Made by a program: the position numbers and the translations under genes | Shown: piece after piece, positions 49,269 to 58,496 of the stretch | Numbering within the stretch: the first letter of the stretch is position 1 | How the letters are laid out: every line of letters begins with the position of its first letter | Source: Actinomyces gerencseriae DSM 6844 | GTDB lineage: Bacteria > Actinomycetota > Actinomycetes > Actinomycetales > Actinomycetaceae | Direction: 5' to 3' | Length of the DNA: 64,000 bases | NCBI RefSeq assembly: GCF_000429265.1 | Contig: NZ_AUBN01000015.1 | Span: 1-64,000 of the forward strand | The notes under the pieces: model-generated | What the model was told of the DNA's origin: nothing | What the model saw: only the letters and a program-made list of their open reading frames with translations | The model's database searches: none

Positions 49269-49958
49269 ATGTTCACCGGAATCGTTGAGGAGCTCGGTGA
49301 GGTCGTCGCCCTCGAGCGCGGCCCCGGCGACCAGGCGGACGCGGCCCGGTTGTCGGTGCGCGGCCCGCTCGTCGCCGAGGGCACGCGCACAGGTGACTCC
49401 ATCAATGTCAACGGCTGCTGCCTGACCGTCACCGATCTGTCCGACGACGTCTTCGTCGCCGATGTCATGGCCGAGACCCTCGCGCGGACCGCCCTGGGGG
49501 CTCTGGCACCCGGAAGCCGGGTCAACCTGGAACGCTCCTTGCGCCTCAGCGACCGCTTAGGAGGGCATATCGTCCAGGGGCACGTGGATGGCACCGGGGA
49601 GATCCGCGCCCGGCACCACGAGGAGCACTGGGACGTCCTGGAGATCTCGGTACCCGACGACCTGATGCGCTACGTGGCCGTCAAGGGCTCGATCGCCATC
49701 GACGGGGTTTCGCTCACCGTCGTCGACGTCGTTGACAGTGCTACCGGTGCTGATGGCGCTAACGGCGCCGGCGAGTCCGGCGGCGCCTCCTCGGGCTGTC
49801 TGACCGTCTCCCTCATCCCCGAGACGTTGCGGCGCACCACGCTCGGAATCAAGCGGGTGGGCGACCCGGTCAGCCTCGAGGTCGATGTCATGTCCAAGTA
49901 CATTTCCCGGTGCGTCTCCTGGTGCGCCTCCAGGGACATCTCCGGAGGCGCCGAGTAG
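49269..49958 (+). CDS. ribE: Riboflavin synthase (alpha chain)
   Basis: A 229-residue enzyme that dismutates two lumazine molecules to riboflavin. Both lumazine-binding barrels are visible: MFTGIVEELGEV and SINVNGCCLTV in the first; GHIVQGHVDGTG and SIAIDGVSLTVVDV in the second. A 16-residue Ala/Gly/Ser insert (SATGADGANGAGESGGAS) interrupts the second barrel between strands. It is translated immediately after DUF1846. The other riboflavin genes (ribBA, ribD, ribH) are not next to it, so the operon is split. No FMN riboswitch was recognised upstream. Confidence 0.93.
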   Translation: MFTGIVEELGEVVALERGPGDQADAARLSVRGPLVAEGTRTGDSINVNGCCLTVTDLSDDVFVADVMAETLARTALGALAPGSRVNLERSLRLSDRLGGHIVQGHVDGTGEIRARHHEEHWDVLEISVPDDLMRYVAVKGSIAIDGVSLTVVDVVDSATGADGANGAGESGGASSGCLTVSLIPETLRRTTLGIKRVGDPVSLEVDVMSKYISRCVSWCASRDISGGAE

Positions 49959-49996
49959 CCTCCCGACTCGAGCGGATGCTCGTCCCTGATGCGGCG

Positions 49997-51031
49997 TCAG
50001 CGCCGCCGGAGGACTCCGGAGCCACGGGCGCGGCAGATCGTCAGGACCGCGCGCTCGACCGCGTGAACGGGGTCGCGCGACTCCCCCTTGACCTCGGCGT
50101 CGGCCCGGGCGACCGCCACGATGGCCGCGGCCAGGGCGTCATCCGACCAGCCTGAGAGCTCGCGGCGTGCCCGGTCGATCTGCCAGGGCGCCATGCCCAG
50201 CTCCTTGGGGCCGACGCCGCGCCTTCCCCCCGCAGCGGCCACACGGGCCAGCTGGCGGATCTTCATCGCCAGCGCGGCGACGATCGGCACCGGCTCGGTA
50301 CCGGTGGCGATGGCGTGGCGCAGGGCGGTGATCGCCTTGGCAACATTCCCCGCGGCGGCAGCGTCCGCCACGGTGAAGCCGGTCGCCTCGAATCGACCCG
50401 CGTAGTAGGTGTTGACCGCCTGGAGGGTGATGGTGCCCCGCGTATCGGCCACGAGCTGGTCGACGGCCGAGCACAGCTCGCGCAGGTCCGAACCGAGGGC
50501 GTCGACGAGGGCGCCGACGGCCTCGGGCTCCATGCGACGGCCCGCCCGGCGCACGTCGGATCCCACCAGCGCCGCCTTGTCCCTGGCGGACTTGACCGCG
50601 CCGATGGTGACCACCGGGTAGGGCGACTCGGCGAGGGCGTCGAGCAGCCTCCTACCGCGCTGGCCGCCGTTGTGGCGCAGCAGGACGACGACGTCGGGGT
50701 CGGGGGCGGAGACGTAGGACAGCAGGTCCGCCAGCAGCGCGTCATTCATCTGCTCCAGGGCGGGCACCAGCACGAGTTTGGGCTCGCCGAACAGGGAGGG
50801 GGATACGAGGGTGTCCAGCTGGTGGGACTCATAGGCGGCGGCCTCGATCGTGCTGATCTCGGTGGAGGGGTCCTTCCGGCGCGCCTGGGACAGGAGTCGG
50901 GTCACGGCCCGGTCCGCGAGGAGCTCCTCGCCCGCACGGATGAGGACGATCGGGGCGAGATCGACCTGATCCCAGGCGGGTCCCGCCGATGCGCGTCGAG
51001 AGCCCCGGGAGGGCTGTCGGGTCGGTGCCAT
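49997..51031 (-). CDS. holA: DNA polymerase III delta subunit
   Basis: A 344-residue clamp-loader subunit. Family text: PIVLIRAGEELLADRAVTRLL, the KLVLVPALEQMND strand, VVVLLRHNGGQRGRRLLDAL, and the helical C-terminus AALAMKIRQLARVAAAGG...ELGMAPWQIDRARRELSGW. ATG 51031 is used. Its first about 130 nt overlap the 3' end of comEC in another frame, which is unusual in size. This cluster (degV, comEA, comEC, holA) is conserved in actinobacteria. Confidence 0.92.
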   Translation of the reverse strand: MAPTRQPSRGSRRASAGPAWDQVDLAPIVLIRAGEELLADRAVTRLLSQARRKDPSTEISTIEAAAYESHQLDTLVSPSLFGEPKLVLVPALEQMNDALLADLLSYVSAPDPDVVVLLRHNGGQRGRRLLDALAESPYPVVTIGAVKSARDKAALVGSDVRRAGRRMEPEAVGALVDALGSDLRELCSAVDQLVADTRGTITLQAVNTYYAGRFEATGFTVADAAAAGNVAKAITALRHAIATGTEPVPIVAALAMKIRQLARVAAAGGRRGVGPKELGMAPWQIDRARRELSGWSDDALAAAIVAVARADAEVKGESRDPVHAVERAVLTICRARGSGVLRRR

Positions 51032-52827
51032 GGGGCAAGCCTGCCACGCAGTGCCGGAACGATCGCGAGCACCGCCGTCACGAGGGCCGATGGCGCCGCT
51101 CGCAGACCCGCGCGACCCCGTCGGGAGACGACCACCGCCCCCGCTGCCTCCAGCGCCGCCAGTGCGAGGGCGCCGCCCGTCCCACCCGGCCACCCCGGAT
51201 CGGCCGCCGGCAGATCGGAGAAGAAGCCGGCGACGGCGGCCAGCCAGGCGCAGCTGGCGGTCGCGGGCCATGCGATCAGGCTCGCGAGCGCGGGCCACCA
51301 CGCCGCCACCAGGGCGGCGAGAAGGCCGGCGACCGTCGCCACGGGCACGGGCGGGGCCGCCAGCACGTTGGCGGGCACCGCCCAGGTGCTGATCCGGGGC
51401 TGAAGCAGGATGAGGACGGGGGCGCAGGAGGCCTGGGCGACCAGCGGCACCGCGACGGCGGCGGCCGTTCCCCGAACCGCCCACGAGGGCGCCCACCGGG
51501 GCGGTCGTCGCGCCAGCGCCGCCTGCACGGGCCGGGCCCCCAGCAGGATCCCCGCCGTCGCCACCGCCGACAGGGCGAAGCCGTAGGAGCGCGCCTGCCA
51601 GGGATCGATGAGCAGCAGGACGATGACGGCCGTGCACAGCGCCGGCAAGGAGGCGGAGCGTCGCCCCGAGGCCACACCCACGAGCAGGACCCCGCCCATG
51701 GCCGCGGCGCGCAGGACGGAGCCCCCGGGCCGCACCAGGACGACCAGCGCCACCAGCACCAGGGCGCCGGCGACGGCCCGGCATCGTCGGGGCAGGACGC
51801 CGAGTCCACTCATGACCAGTCCCAGGACGATGGCGACGTGCTCTCCGGAGACCGCTGTGAGATGAGTCATGGACACGGTGCGCATATCGTCCCGGACACC
51901 GGCCGGCAGGGCGTGATCGTCGCCCAGCGCGACCCCGGGGACGAGCTCGCGCGCCCCCTCCGGCCAGCGCCACCGCCCGGGCACGGCGTACGGATCTCCG
52001 ACGGCCTCGGCGAGGCCGGCCCGTAGGGATCCCACCACGGCCAGTGCGCCGCCCGGGGGCGCCGTGAGCCGCACGGCGCTGCTCGAGCTCAGGACGGCGG
52101 CGTGCGCGTCGCCCGGGTCGCCGGGCCGGAGAACCGCCCGCACGCGCACGGCGGCTCCCATGGGCATGCCGAGCCACTCCCGGCCGCCCAGAACGAGCGC
52201 GCTCTGGCGCGAGGCGCATCCATCGACGGCGGTGACGGCGAGGGTTGCGACCACCGTGGTGCGCCGGGAGCCCGGAACCACGCGCGGTTCGGTCTCCACG
52301 GTGCCCGTGAGTGCGACGGCGCGTCCGTCGCCGGCCGCCCGGGCCAGGGGATCCGCGCCCCTGCTCCACAGGCCTGCGGTCGCCACGACGAGCACCGCGA
52401 CCGCGACGAGCACTGTCAGCAGAAGGCTCGCACGCGCCGATCCGATGGCGGAGCCGTTAGGAGCGCCCGCGCCGGGACGTGGATCGTCACGATGGCGGGG
52501 CGGATGGAAACGACGCGCGCTGATCCCCAGCGGGAGGGCGGCGATCGACAGGATGAGGGCGGCCGCGAGAACGCGGAGCCAGGCCCGCTCGCCGGACAGG
52601 CCGACGGCCCAGGCGGCACCGGCCCAGGCGGCCAGGGCGGGAGGGAGCAGCCTGGCATCCAACGGAGCGGGCGCGGCCTCGCGCGAGGAGTGGCTCCGTC
52701 GCCGCTCGGGTGCACGACGAGCACCGGCCGGCCCGTCCCCGGGCGCGGGTGGCGCCACCGCGGCGCGGCGCGCGGTGGACGGGTCTCGGGCGGTCCTCCG
52801 TCGACGGCCCTCGGGACGGGTGCTCAT
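50902..52827 (-). CDS. comEC: ComEC/Rec2 family competence channel protein, short form
   Basis: A 641-residue polytopic membrane protein corresponding to the DNA-uptake channel. After a charged N-terminal stretch, TM helices frame a periplasmic OB-like region (TGTVETEPRVVPGSRRTTV). The ComEC core motif SGEHVAIVLGLVMS is present, with LRAAAMGGVLLVG downstream. The metallo-beta-lactamase domain that many ComEC proteins carry at the C-terminus is absent; the protein ends in a basic Ser/Arg-rich tail within holA. ATG 52827 overlaps the comEA stop by 4 nt. Confidence 0.85.
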   Translation of the reverse strand: MSTRPEGRRRRTARDPSTARRAAVAPPAPGDGPAGARRAPERRRSHSSREAAPAPLDARLLPPALAAWAGAAWAVGLSGERAWLRVLAAALILSIAALPLGISARRFHPPRHRDDPRPGAGAPNGSAIGSARASLLLTVLVAVAVLVVATAGLWSRGADPLARAAGDGRAVALTGTVETEPRVVPGSRRTTVVATLAVTAVDGCASRQSALVLGGREWLGMPMGAAVRVRAVLRPGDPGDAHAAVLSSSSAVRLTAPPGGALAVVGSLRAGLAEAVGDPYAVPGRWRWPEGARELVPGVALGDDHALPAGVRDDMRTVSMTHLTAVSGEHVAIVLGLVMSGLGVLPRRCRAVAGALVLVALVVLVRPGGSVLRAAAMGGVLLVGVASGRRSASLPALCTAVIVLLLIDPWQARSYGFALSAVATAGILLGARPVQAALARRPPRWAPSWAVRGTAAAVAVPLVAQASCAPVLILLQPRISTWAVPANVLAAPPVPVATVAGLLAALVAAWWPALASLIAWPATASCAWLAAVAGFFSDLPAADPGWPGGTGGALALAALEAAGAVVVSRRGRAGLRAAPSALVTAVLAIVPALRGRLAPWHRPDSPPGALDAHRRDPPGIRSISPRSSSSVRARSSSRTGP

Positions 52828-53651
52828 ACGGTCGCCTCCGCCCTGAGCGCCTCGAGCTTGGCACGCCCGATGCCGGGCACGTCCGTCAGGTCGTCGAGGC
52901 TCTCGAAGGGGCCGTTGGACTGCCGGTGACTGACGATCCGTTCGGCCAGGGCGGGCCCGATCCCGGGCAGCTTCTCGAGCTCGGAGGCGGAGGCCGTATT
53001 GACGTTCACCAGGCCCGCCCCGCTGGTACCACCGCCCGCCGGAGTCGCCGCGCCTGCGCCCGTCCCCGTCGAGGGGATCGCCTCCACCGGGCCGGCCGGG
53101 TCCACCGACTCGCCGACGACGGGAACGCGCACCTGCTCGCCGTCGGCCACGAGCCTGGCGAGGTTGAGTTGCTCGGTCTGAGCATCCTCGCGCGCACCGC
53201 CCGCGGCGTCGATGGCGTCGACGACGCGCGCGCCGGTGGGGAGCCTGACGACACCCGGCGAATGGACAGCGCCGATGACGTGCACGAGCAGCTCCCCCGT
53301 TCCACCGGGCCCGGCGGGAACCGGTTCCGGATCGGCACTCGGCATCGCCGCCGCGTCCGTCGCCCGACCGCCGGCCGGCTCCTCCCCGGTGGACGGCCTC
53401 GCGCCGGCTCCGGCGGTCGCGGTCGCCGTCCCGCCGCCCCCGGACCGGGATTCGGGGGCGCTCAGCACCGTGCGCAGCGCGAGCACGAGCGCGAGGGCGA
53501 GGAGGACTGCTCCCAGGACCATGGCGGCCCGGGGCGCCATGGCGACGCGCCGGGGCCTGCGATCCGGCTCGCCCGGCTCGGTGGAGCATGCCAGGCGCAC
53601 GAAGTCGTCAAGGGGCCGCTCGCCCCGCGGTGCCGTCCGTCGCCCACTCAT
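52824..53651 (-). CDS. comEA: ComEA family DNA-binding competence protein
   Basis: A 275-residue membrane-anchored DNA receptor. A single TM helix (MVLGAVLLALALVLALRTVL, about residues 43-62) is followed by an Ala/Gly/Pro-rich linker. The SLBB domain follows (LLVHVIGAVHSPGVVRLPTGARV), and the C-terminal helix-hairpin-helix pair (VNVNTASASELEKLPGIG, LTDVPGIGRAKLEAL) binds DNA. ATG 53651 is chosen; the open frame upstream lacks family character. It overlaps comEC by 4 nt, so channel and receptor are made together. Confidence 0.93.
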   Translation of the reverse strand: MSGRRTAPRGERPLDDFVRLACSTEPGEPDRRPRRVAMAPRAAMVLGAVLLALALVLALRTVLSAPESRSGGGGTATATAGAGARPSTGEEPAGGRATDAAAMPSADPEPVPAGPGGTGELLVHVIGAVHSPGVVRLPTGARVVDAIDAAGGAREDAQTEQLNLARLVADGEQVRVPVVGESVDPAGPVEAIPSTGTGAGAATPAGGGTSGAGLVNVNTASASELEKLPGIGPALAERIVSHRQSNGPFESLDDLTDVPGIGRAKLEALRAEATV

Positions 53652-53851
53652 GGTGCGACGGTAGGCCGGCGGCGCTCGCCGCCGCTCACCGCCTGTGAGT
53701 GGCGGTTGCGCGACGTGCACGAGGCGGGTCTGTGGAGCCCCGCGGGCTCGACGAGTGATCGTCTCGTACCCGGCGGCACCGAGGCCGCGCCACACGCAGC
53801 GGCACCTCGCGCGGGCGCCCGGAGGCACCCGTACTCACGCGGACGCGCCGC

Positions 53852-54679
53852 TCACCTGCCCCGGCCCAGCCACGGGGCCACGACGACGCCCAGCGCGCCG
53901 GGCCCCAGGTGGACGCGGTGGGCGGGGTCCACCGGTGAGCGCATGATGGACTCCACGACTGCGCCGGCCCGTACCATCGCCTCGGCCAGATCGCTCTCAA
54001 GGTCCCGCCCCCGCGCCGGGTCCTCCCCGTAGTGGACGGCGAGGCGCACGGGCTCGGCCGGCGGCCGCGGCCCACTCAGCTGCGTCCCGCCCGCGGCGCG
54101 CACGGCCTGGGCGATCAGATGGCGCCGGGCGCGCGCCGAGCCCCGCACGGTCTCGGCGACGGCGACGCCATCCGCGGACATGGTGAGCACCGGACGAATC
54201 CCGAGGGCGCCGCCCACCAGGGCGGTCGTACGGTCCACGCGTCCACTGCGACGCAGACCCGTCAGGTCCTCGACGAGGAAGAAGGTGCGGGAGCGCGAGG
54301 CGGACTCCCGGGCCCGAGCGGCCCCATGACGCGCGTCCTCCGCCTCGCAGGCGGTCAGGGCGGCCAGTCCGAGCGCTCCACCGGAGACGCCGGAGTCCAG
54401 GACGAGGACCGAACGGCCCCCGGCGGCGAGCTCCTGGGCTGCAAGACGGGCGTTGTCCACCGTGCCCGACAGCACGGAGCCGATGTGGATGGCGAGCACC
54501 TCGTCGGCGCGCTCCAGGGCGGCGGCGTAGGCCGCCGCGAGCTCGGCGACGCTGGGCCGCGCGGTCGTCGGAACCGCGTCGTCGTCGACCACGTGGAGCG
54601 GCACGACCCCGATACCGTGGCGATCGGCGAGCGCCGGCGGCAGACAGGCGGCGGAGTCGGTGACGACGGCGAGGGTCAT
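53852..54679 (-). CDS. DegV family protein
   Basis: A 275-residue fatty-acid-binding protein of the DegV/FakB type. Family features: VVTDSAACLPP at the N-terminus, HIGSVLSGTVDNARLAA, VLDSGVSGGALGLAAL, and EDLTGLRRSGRVDR. Members bind a fatty acid and can deliver it to a kinase (FakA); no such partner is adjacent. It is the first gene of the degV-comEA-comEC-holA minus-strand set. The 215 bases between it and dnaG show nothing I recognise. Confidence 0.88.
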   Translation of the reverse strand: MTLAVVTDSAACLPPALADRHGIGVVPLHVVDDDAVPTTARPSVAELAAAYAAALERADEVLAIHIGSVLSGTVDNARLAAQELAAGGRSVLVLDSGVSGGALGLAALTACEAEDARHGAARARESASRSRTFFLVEDLTGLRRSGRVDRTTALVGGALGIRPVLTMSADGVAVAETVRGSARARRHLIAQAVRAAGGTQLSGPRPPAEPVRLAVHYGEDPARGRDLESDLAEAMVRAGAVVESIMRSPVDPAHRVHLGPGALGVVVAPWLGRGR

Positions 54680-54894
54680 GGCACCAGCCTAGTCGCCGTC
54701 CGCCGCGCTCCGCCCGCGCAGCCGGCGGTCGCACCCGCTCAGCGGCGGAGACGGGCCGGAGGCGGGCCGCGACCGATCCGCGCCCGGTCCACGGCGGGGT
54801 CGCCGATCCGATCGGCGGTCCCTCGGCTCCCCGCGGCGGGACCACGAGCACCTCCGGCGCCGCGCGCCTCCGGCACGGGGGTCCTCAGCGGCGC

Positions 54895-56898
54895 TCAGGA
54901 CTGCTGGGCGATCCGCATGCGCCGATTCTCCAGGCCGACGATCTGCTCGAAGACCTCGCGGTAGTCCTCGTCGTCGGCGGTCATGCGGCGGTGCCTGGCG
55001 CGCAGCTCGGCGAGTCGGCGGTTGATCCCGGTGCGGGCCAGGGCCGACAGGACCCCTCTCGCGTAGCGCTCGACGTCCTGCGGTTCGGGCTCACCGGCCC
55101 GCCCCCGCGGCGGCGCCAGGGGCAGAGGCGCCACCGCCAGCTCGGTGATGGCGGCGCCGACCGGTCCGATGGCCCCGGCGCGCACCTGCTCGATCCAGTG
55201 GACGACGGCCCGGTTGACGGCGTCGGCGTGAGCCAGGCCGGACGCCTCGGCCCGGGCGATCAGACCGGGGACCTCGCCGGTGCCGCCCGCCGCCTCGACG
55301 GCCTCGAACACGGCCCGGTGGACCGGGACGGCGAAGGCCATCGGGTTGATGTCGTCCGCGCCGACCTGCGCGGCGACCACGGGCATCTGGATGATCACCT
55401 CCAGCGCCTGGCGCTCGAGCCTGGCCACCGGGTCGCTCACCGGAGGCAGACCGGCTCGCACCGGTCCATCCGCCGAGGCGGAGGGCGATCCAGGATCCGC
55501 CGGGTGCGCGCCGCCGGCGCCCCGGCGCTCGGCGGCGCGCACGGCTCCCACGGCCTCGGAGTCGGGCATGCCGAGCCACCCGGCGAGGCGACGGGTGTAC
55601 TCCCGGCGCAGCGCCCGGTCGCGGATGCCCGCGACGACCGGCGCCGCGGAGCGCAGCCCGCGCACGCGCCCCTCGGCGGTCTCCAGGTCCAGGTCGGCCA
55701 GGCACGTGCGGATGACGAACTCGAACAGGGGCACGCGCCGCTCCAGAAGCCGGGGAATGGCGTCACCGCCCTCGGCCAGGCGCAGGTCGCAGGGGTCGTA
55801 GCCGTGCGGGTCGACCGCCACGAAGGTCTGCGCGGCGAAGTGCTGGTCCTCCCCGTAGGCGCGCAGGGCGGCCTTGCGGCCGGCGGCGTCGCCGTCGAAG
55901 GTGAAGACCACTTCCCCGCCACGGGCGCGGTTGCCCGTGATGACGCCGGCGGAGGGGTCGGCGGTATCCCCCAGGAGGCGGCGGACGATGCGCACATGGT
56001 CCGCCCCGAAGGCGGTGCCGCACGTGGCCACGGCGGTCGTCACCCCGGACAGGTGGGCGGCCATGACGTCCGTGTAGCCCTCGACGACGACAATGCGGTG
56101 GTCGCGGGCGATGTCCCGCTTGGCCAGGTCCAGGCCGTAGAGCACCTGGCTCTTGTGGTAGATGGCGGTCTCGGGGGTGTTGAGGTACTTGGGGGCATCG
56201 GCGTCCTCATCCGACAGGCGCCTGCCGCCGAATCCGACGGTGGCGCCGGTGACATCGCGGATGGGCCACATGAGGCGGTCGCGGAAGCGATCGTAGATCC
56301 GCGAGCCGCCGGCACCGCCCTGCCCGCACAGGCCCGAGGCGACCAGCTCGTGCTCGGTGAAGCCCCGGGAGCGCAGCATGTTGGCCAGGCCGTCCCACCC
56401 GGCCGGGGCGTAGCCGACGCCGAAGCGGGCGGCCTCCTCCGGGCCGAAGGCGCGCCCGCCCAGGAAGGCCCGGCCCGCCTGCGCCTCCGGGGAGGCGAGC
56501 CGCTCGCGGAACCACGCCTCGGCAAGTCGGTTGGCCTCCAGGAGCCGCCGGCGCGTGCCCGGCTCGACGCCGCGAGTGGCGGGTCCGCCGCCGTCCTCGT
56601 AGCGCAGCTGGACGCCCACGCGCCCGGCCAGGTACTCCACGGCCTCGGTGAAGGGCAGGTGATCGATCTTCTGAACGAAGGAGATGACATCCCCGCCCTC
56701 GCCGCAGCCGAAGCAGTGCCACAGGCCCAGCTGGGGGCGGACGTTGAAGGAGGGGGTGCGCTCGTCGTGGAAGGGGCACAGCCCCTTGAGCGATCCCACG
56801 CCCCCGCTCCTGAGGGTGACGTGCTCGCCGACGACGTCCTCGATCCTCGCGCGCTCGCGCACGGCGTCGATGTCCTCGCGCTTGATGAGTCCCGCCAT
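54895..56898 (-). CDS. dnaG: DNA primase
   Basis: A 667-residue primase that makes RNA primers at the replication fork. The CHC2 zinc finger is LCPFHDERTPSF followed by WHCFGCGEGGD at about residues 40-70. The Toprim core has VVVEGYTDVMAAHL, and the acidic VFTFDGDAAGRKAA (DxD region) is intact. The C-terminal helicase-binding region is Ala/Gly-rich. ATG 56898 is clear. It lies downstream of dgt with an 87-bp gap. Confidence 0.95.
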   Translation of the reverse strand: MAGLIKREDIDAVRERARIEDVVGEHVTLRSGGVGSLKGLCPFHDERTPSFNVRPQLGLWHCFGCGEGGDVISFVQKIDHLPFTEAVEYLAGRVGVQLRYEDGGGPATRGVEPGTRRRLLEANRLAEAWFRERLASPEAQAGRAFLGGRAFGPEEAARFGVGYAPAGWDGLANMLRSRGFTEHELVASGLCGQGGAGGSRIYDRFRDRLMWPIRDVTGATVGFGGRRLSDEDADAPKYLNTPETAIYHKSQVLYGLDLAKRDIARDHRIVVVEGYTDVMAAHLSGVTTAVATCGTAFGADHVRIVRRLLGDTADPSAGVITGNRARGGEVVFTFDGDAAGRKAALRAYGEDQHFAAQTFVAVDPHGYDPCDLRLAEGGDAIPRLLERRVPLFEFVIRTCLADLDLETAEGRVRGLRSAAPVVAGIRDRALRREYTRRLAGWLGMPDSEAVGAVRAAERRGAGGAHPADPGSPSASADGPVRAGLPPVSDPVARLERQALEVIIQMPVVAAQVGADDINPMAFAVPVHRAVFEAVEAAGGTGEVPGLIARAEASGLAHADAVNRAVVHWIEQVRAGAIGPVGAAITELAVAPLPLAPPRGRAGEPEPQDVERYARGVLSALARTGINRRLAELRARHRRMTADDEDYREVFEQIVGLENRRMRIAQQS

Positions 56899-56985
56899 GG
56901 CATCATCCTAGATGAGAGCACCGACACCCATGCCGGTCGTGCCGCGCCCGGGGCGCACCGCGTCCCGGCGGTGCCGCGGCCCCTC

Positions 56986-58359
56986 TCAGACCTCGGAGAG
57001 CAGACCGCACAGGCGCGCGTGCCAGGCGCGCGCCGAGGTGTCGGTCAGGGAGGCGATCTGGTCCACGACCGCCCGGGTGCGACCCGCGTCGTCGCCGGCC
57101 TCGTTCCAGGCGGCGGCGAAGATCGGCTCCAGGTGGGCACCCCCCGTGGACAGCAGGACGTCGGCCAGGTCGAACAGCTCGGTGCGCTGACGCAGGTAGA
57201 CCGGCTCGTGCTCGCGCGGGGCCATGACGTAGTGCACCGCGGCGCCCTTGAGAACCAGGATCTCGGCAGCGGTCCCGTCGGGGATGACCAGATCGGCGTC
57301 GTAGCGGGTCAGGGGGCCGGACCCGAAGAGGTCCCGGGTGGCCGAGGCGACGGCGGAGACGAAGCGCCCGATGAGCTGGCTGGTGAGGTTCTTCAGCCCG
57401 GCGGCGTCCGCCGGCGCGCCCCCGTAGGAGAGGATCCAGCTGGGCTGGCGGGCCAGGCGCTCCCAGGCCGCGCCGAGCGCCGCACGGTCGAGGTCGGTCC
57501 CGTACCAGGCGCGGGTGTCCTCGATGACGGAGTCCACCTCGCGGTCCTCGCGCAGGCGAGCCGGGTCCATGCGCTGCAGGGCGATGGCGTCCTCGACATC
57601 GTGGACGGAGTAGCCGACGTCATCGCAGAAGTCCATGAGCTGAGCCTCCAGGCAGCGGCGGCCCGTCGGAGCCCCCCGTCTCATCCAGTCGAAGATCTCA
57701 CGGTCATCGTCATAGCAGCAATACTTGCGCGCGCTCCGGCCCTGCGGCCCGCCGGGCCCCTCGCCCCTGGCCCAGGGGTACTTGGCGATGGCATCGAGAC
57801 TGGCCCGCGTGAGGTTGACGCCCACCGAACGACCGGAGGCGTCCAGGGTCTTGGGCTCCAGGCGGGTCAGGATGCGCAGGGTCTGGGCGTTGCCCTCGAA
57901 GCCGCCGATGGACTCGGCGACGACATCGAGCGCCTTCTCGCCGTTGTGCCCGTAGGGCGGGTGGCCCAGGTCGTGGGACAGGCAGGCGGTGTCGACGACG
58001 TCGGGATCGCAGCCCAGGGCCTGCCCGAGGGCGCGACCGACCTGGGCGACCTCCAGGGAGTGGGTCAGGCGGGTGCGCACGAAGTCGTCGCTGGAGGGCC
58101 CCAGGACCTGGGTCTTGGCGCCCAGGCGCCGCAGCGCCGAGGAGTGGACGACGCGCGCCCTGTCGCGCTCGAAGGGAGTGCGCTGGGGATTCTTCGCGGG
58201 CTCGGGCACGAAACGGGCGATGCCGTTCGTCCCGTAGCCGATGGGATGCCCCCGCTCCCCGCCGACGGGCCCGTGATCGTCGCCGGGGCCGGAGCCGTGC
58301 GACGACGCCCCGCGGGCCGACTCGTGAGTGGATCCGTGGACGGATCCGTGGATGGACAT
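56986..58359 (-). CDS. dgt: Deoxyguanosinetriphosphate triphosphohydrolase-like protein
   Basis: A 457-residue HD-domain enzyme hydrolysing dGTP (or dNTPs) to nucleoside and triphosphate. The metal ligands are in RTRLTHSLEVAQVGR (His) and ACLSHDLGHPPYGHNGE (His-Asp, His). PFERDRARVVHSSALRRLGAKTQV is the family N-terminal block. The first 30 residues are His/Gly/Ser-rich and derive from short direct repeats (GGATCCGTGGA twice, 58330-58352). ATG 58359 is chosen over an in-frame TTG at 58377. It pairs with dnaG as in other actinobacteria. Confidence 0.9.
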   Translation of the reverse strand: MSIHGSVHGSTHESARGASSHGSGPGDDHGPVGGERGHPIGYGTNGIARFVPEPAKNPQRTPFERDRARVVHSSALRRLGAKTQVLGPSSDDFVRTRLTHSLEVAQVGRALGQALGCDPDVVDTACLSHDLGHPPYGHNGEKALDVVAESIGGFEGNAQTLRILTRLEPKTLDASGRSVGVNLTRASLDAIAKYPWARGEGPGGPQGRSARKYCCYDDDREIFDWMRRGAPTGRRCLEAQLMDFCDDVGYSVHDVEDAIALQRMDPARLREDREVDSVIEDTRAWYGTDLDRAALGAAWERLARQPSWILSYGGAPADAAGLKNLTSQLIGRFVSAVASATRDLFGSGPLTRYDADLVIPDGTAAEILVLKGAAVHYVMAPREHEPVYLRQRTELFDLADVLLSTGGAHLEPIFAAAWNEAGDDAGRTRAVVDQIASLTDTSARAWHARLCGLLSEV

Positions 58360-58496
58360 GGCCACAAGGTATCGCAACAGGGGGTTACTATGAGATATAA
58401 ACTTGTGCGATTATCCTGTTCGTCCGTGAGGCCGCGGGCGACGGAGCACGCGGATCGATCGGCCGGGCCCGACCCGGCGGAAAGGAGCTGGATGCC

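Noticed and set aside
58330-58352. Two copies of GGATCCGTGGA near the dgt start
   Set aside because: Only two units within coding sequence; a local duplication rather than a CRISPR or regulatory array.
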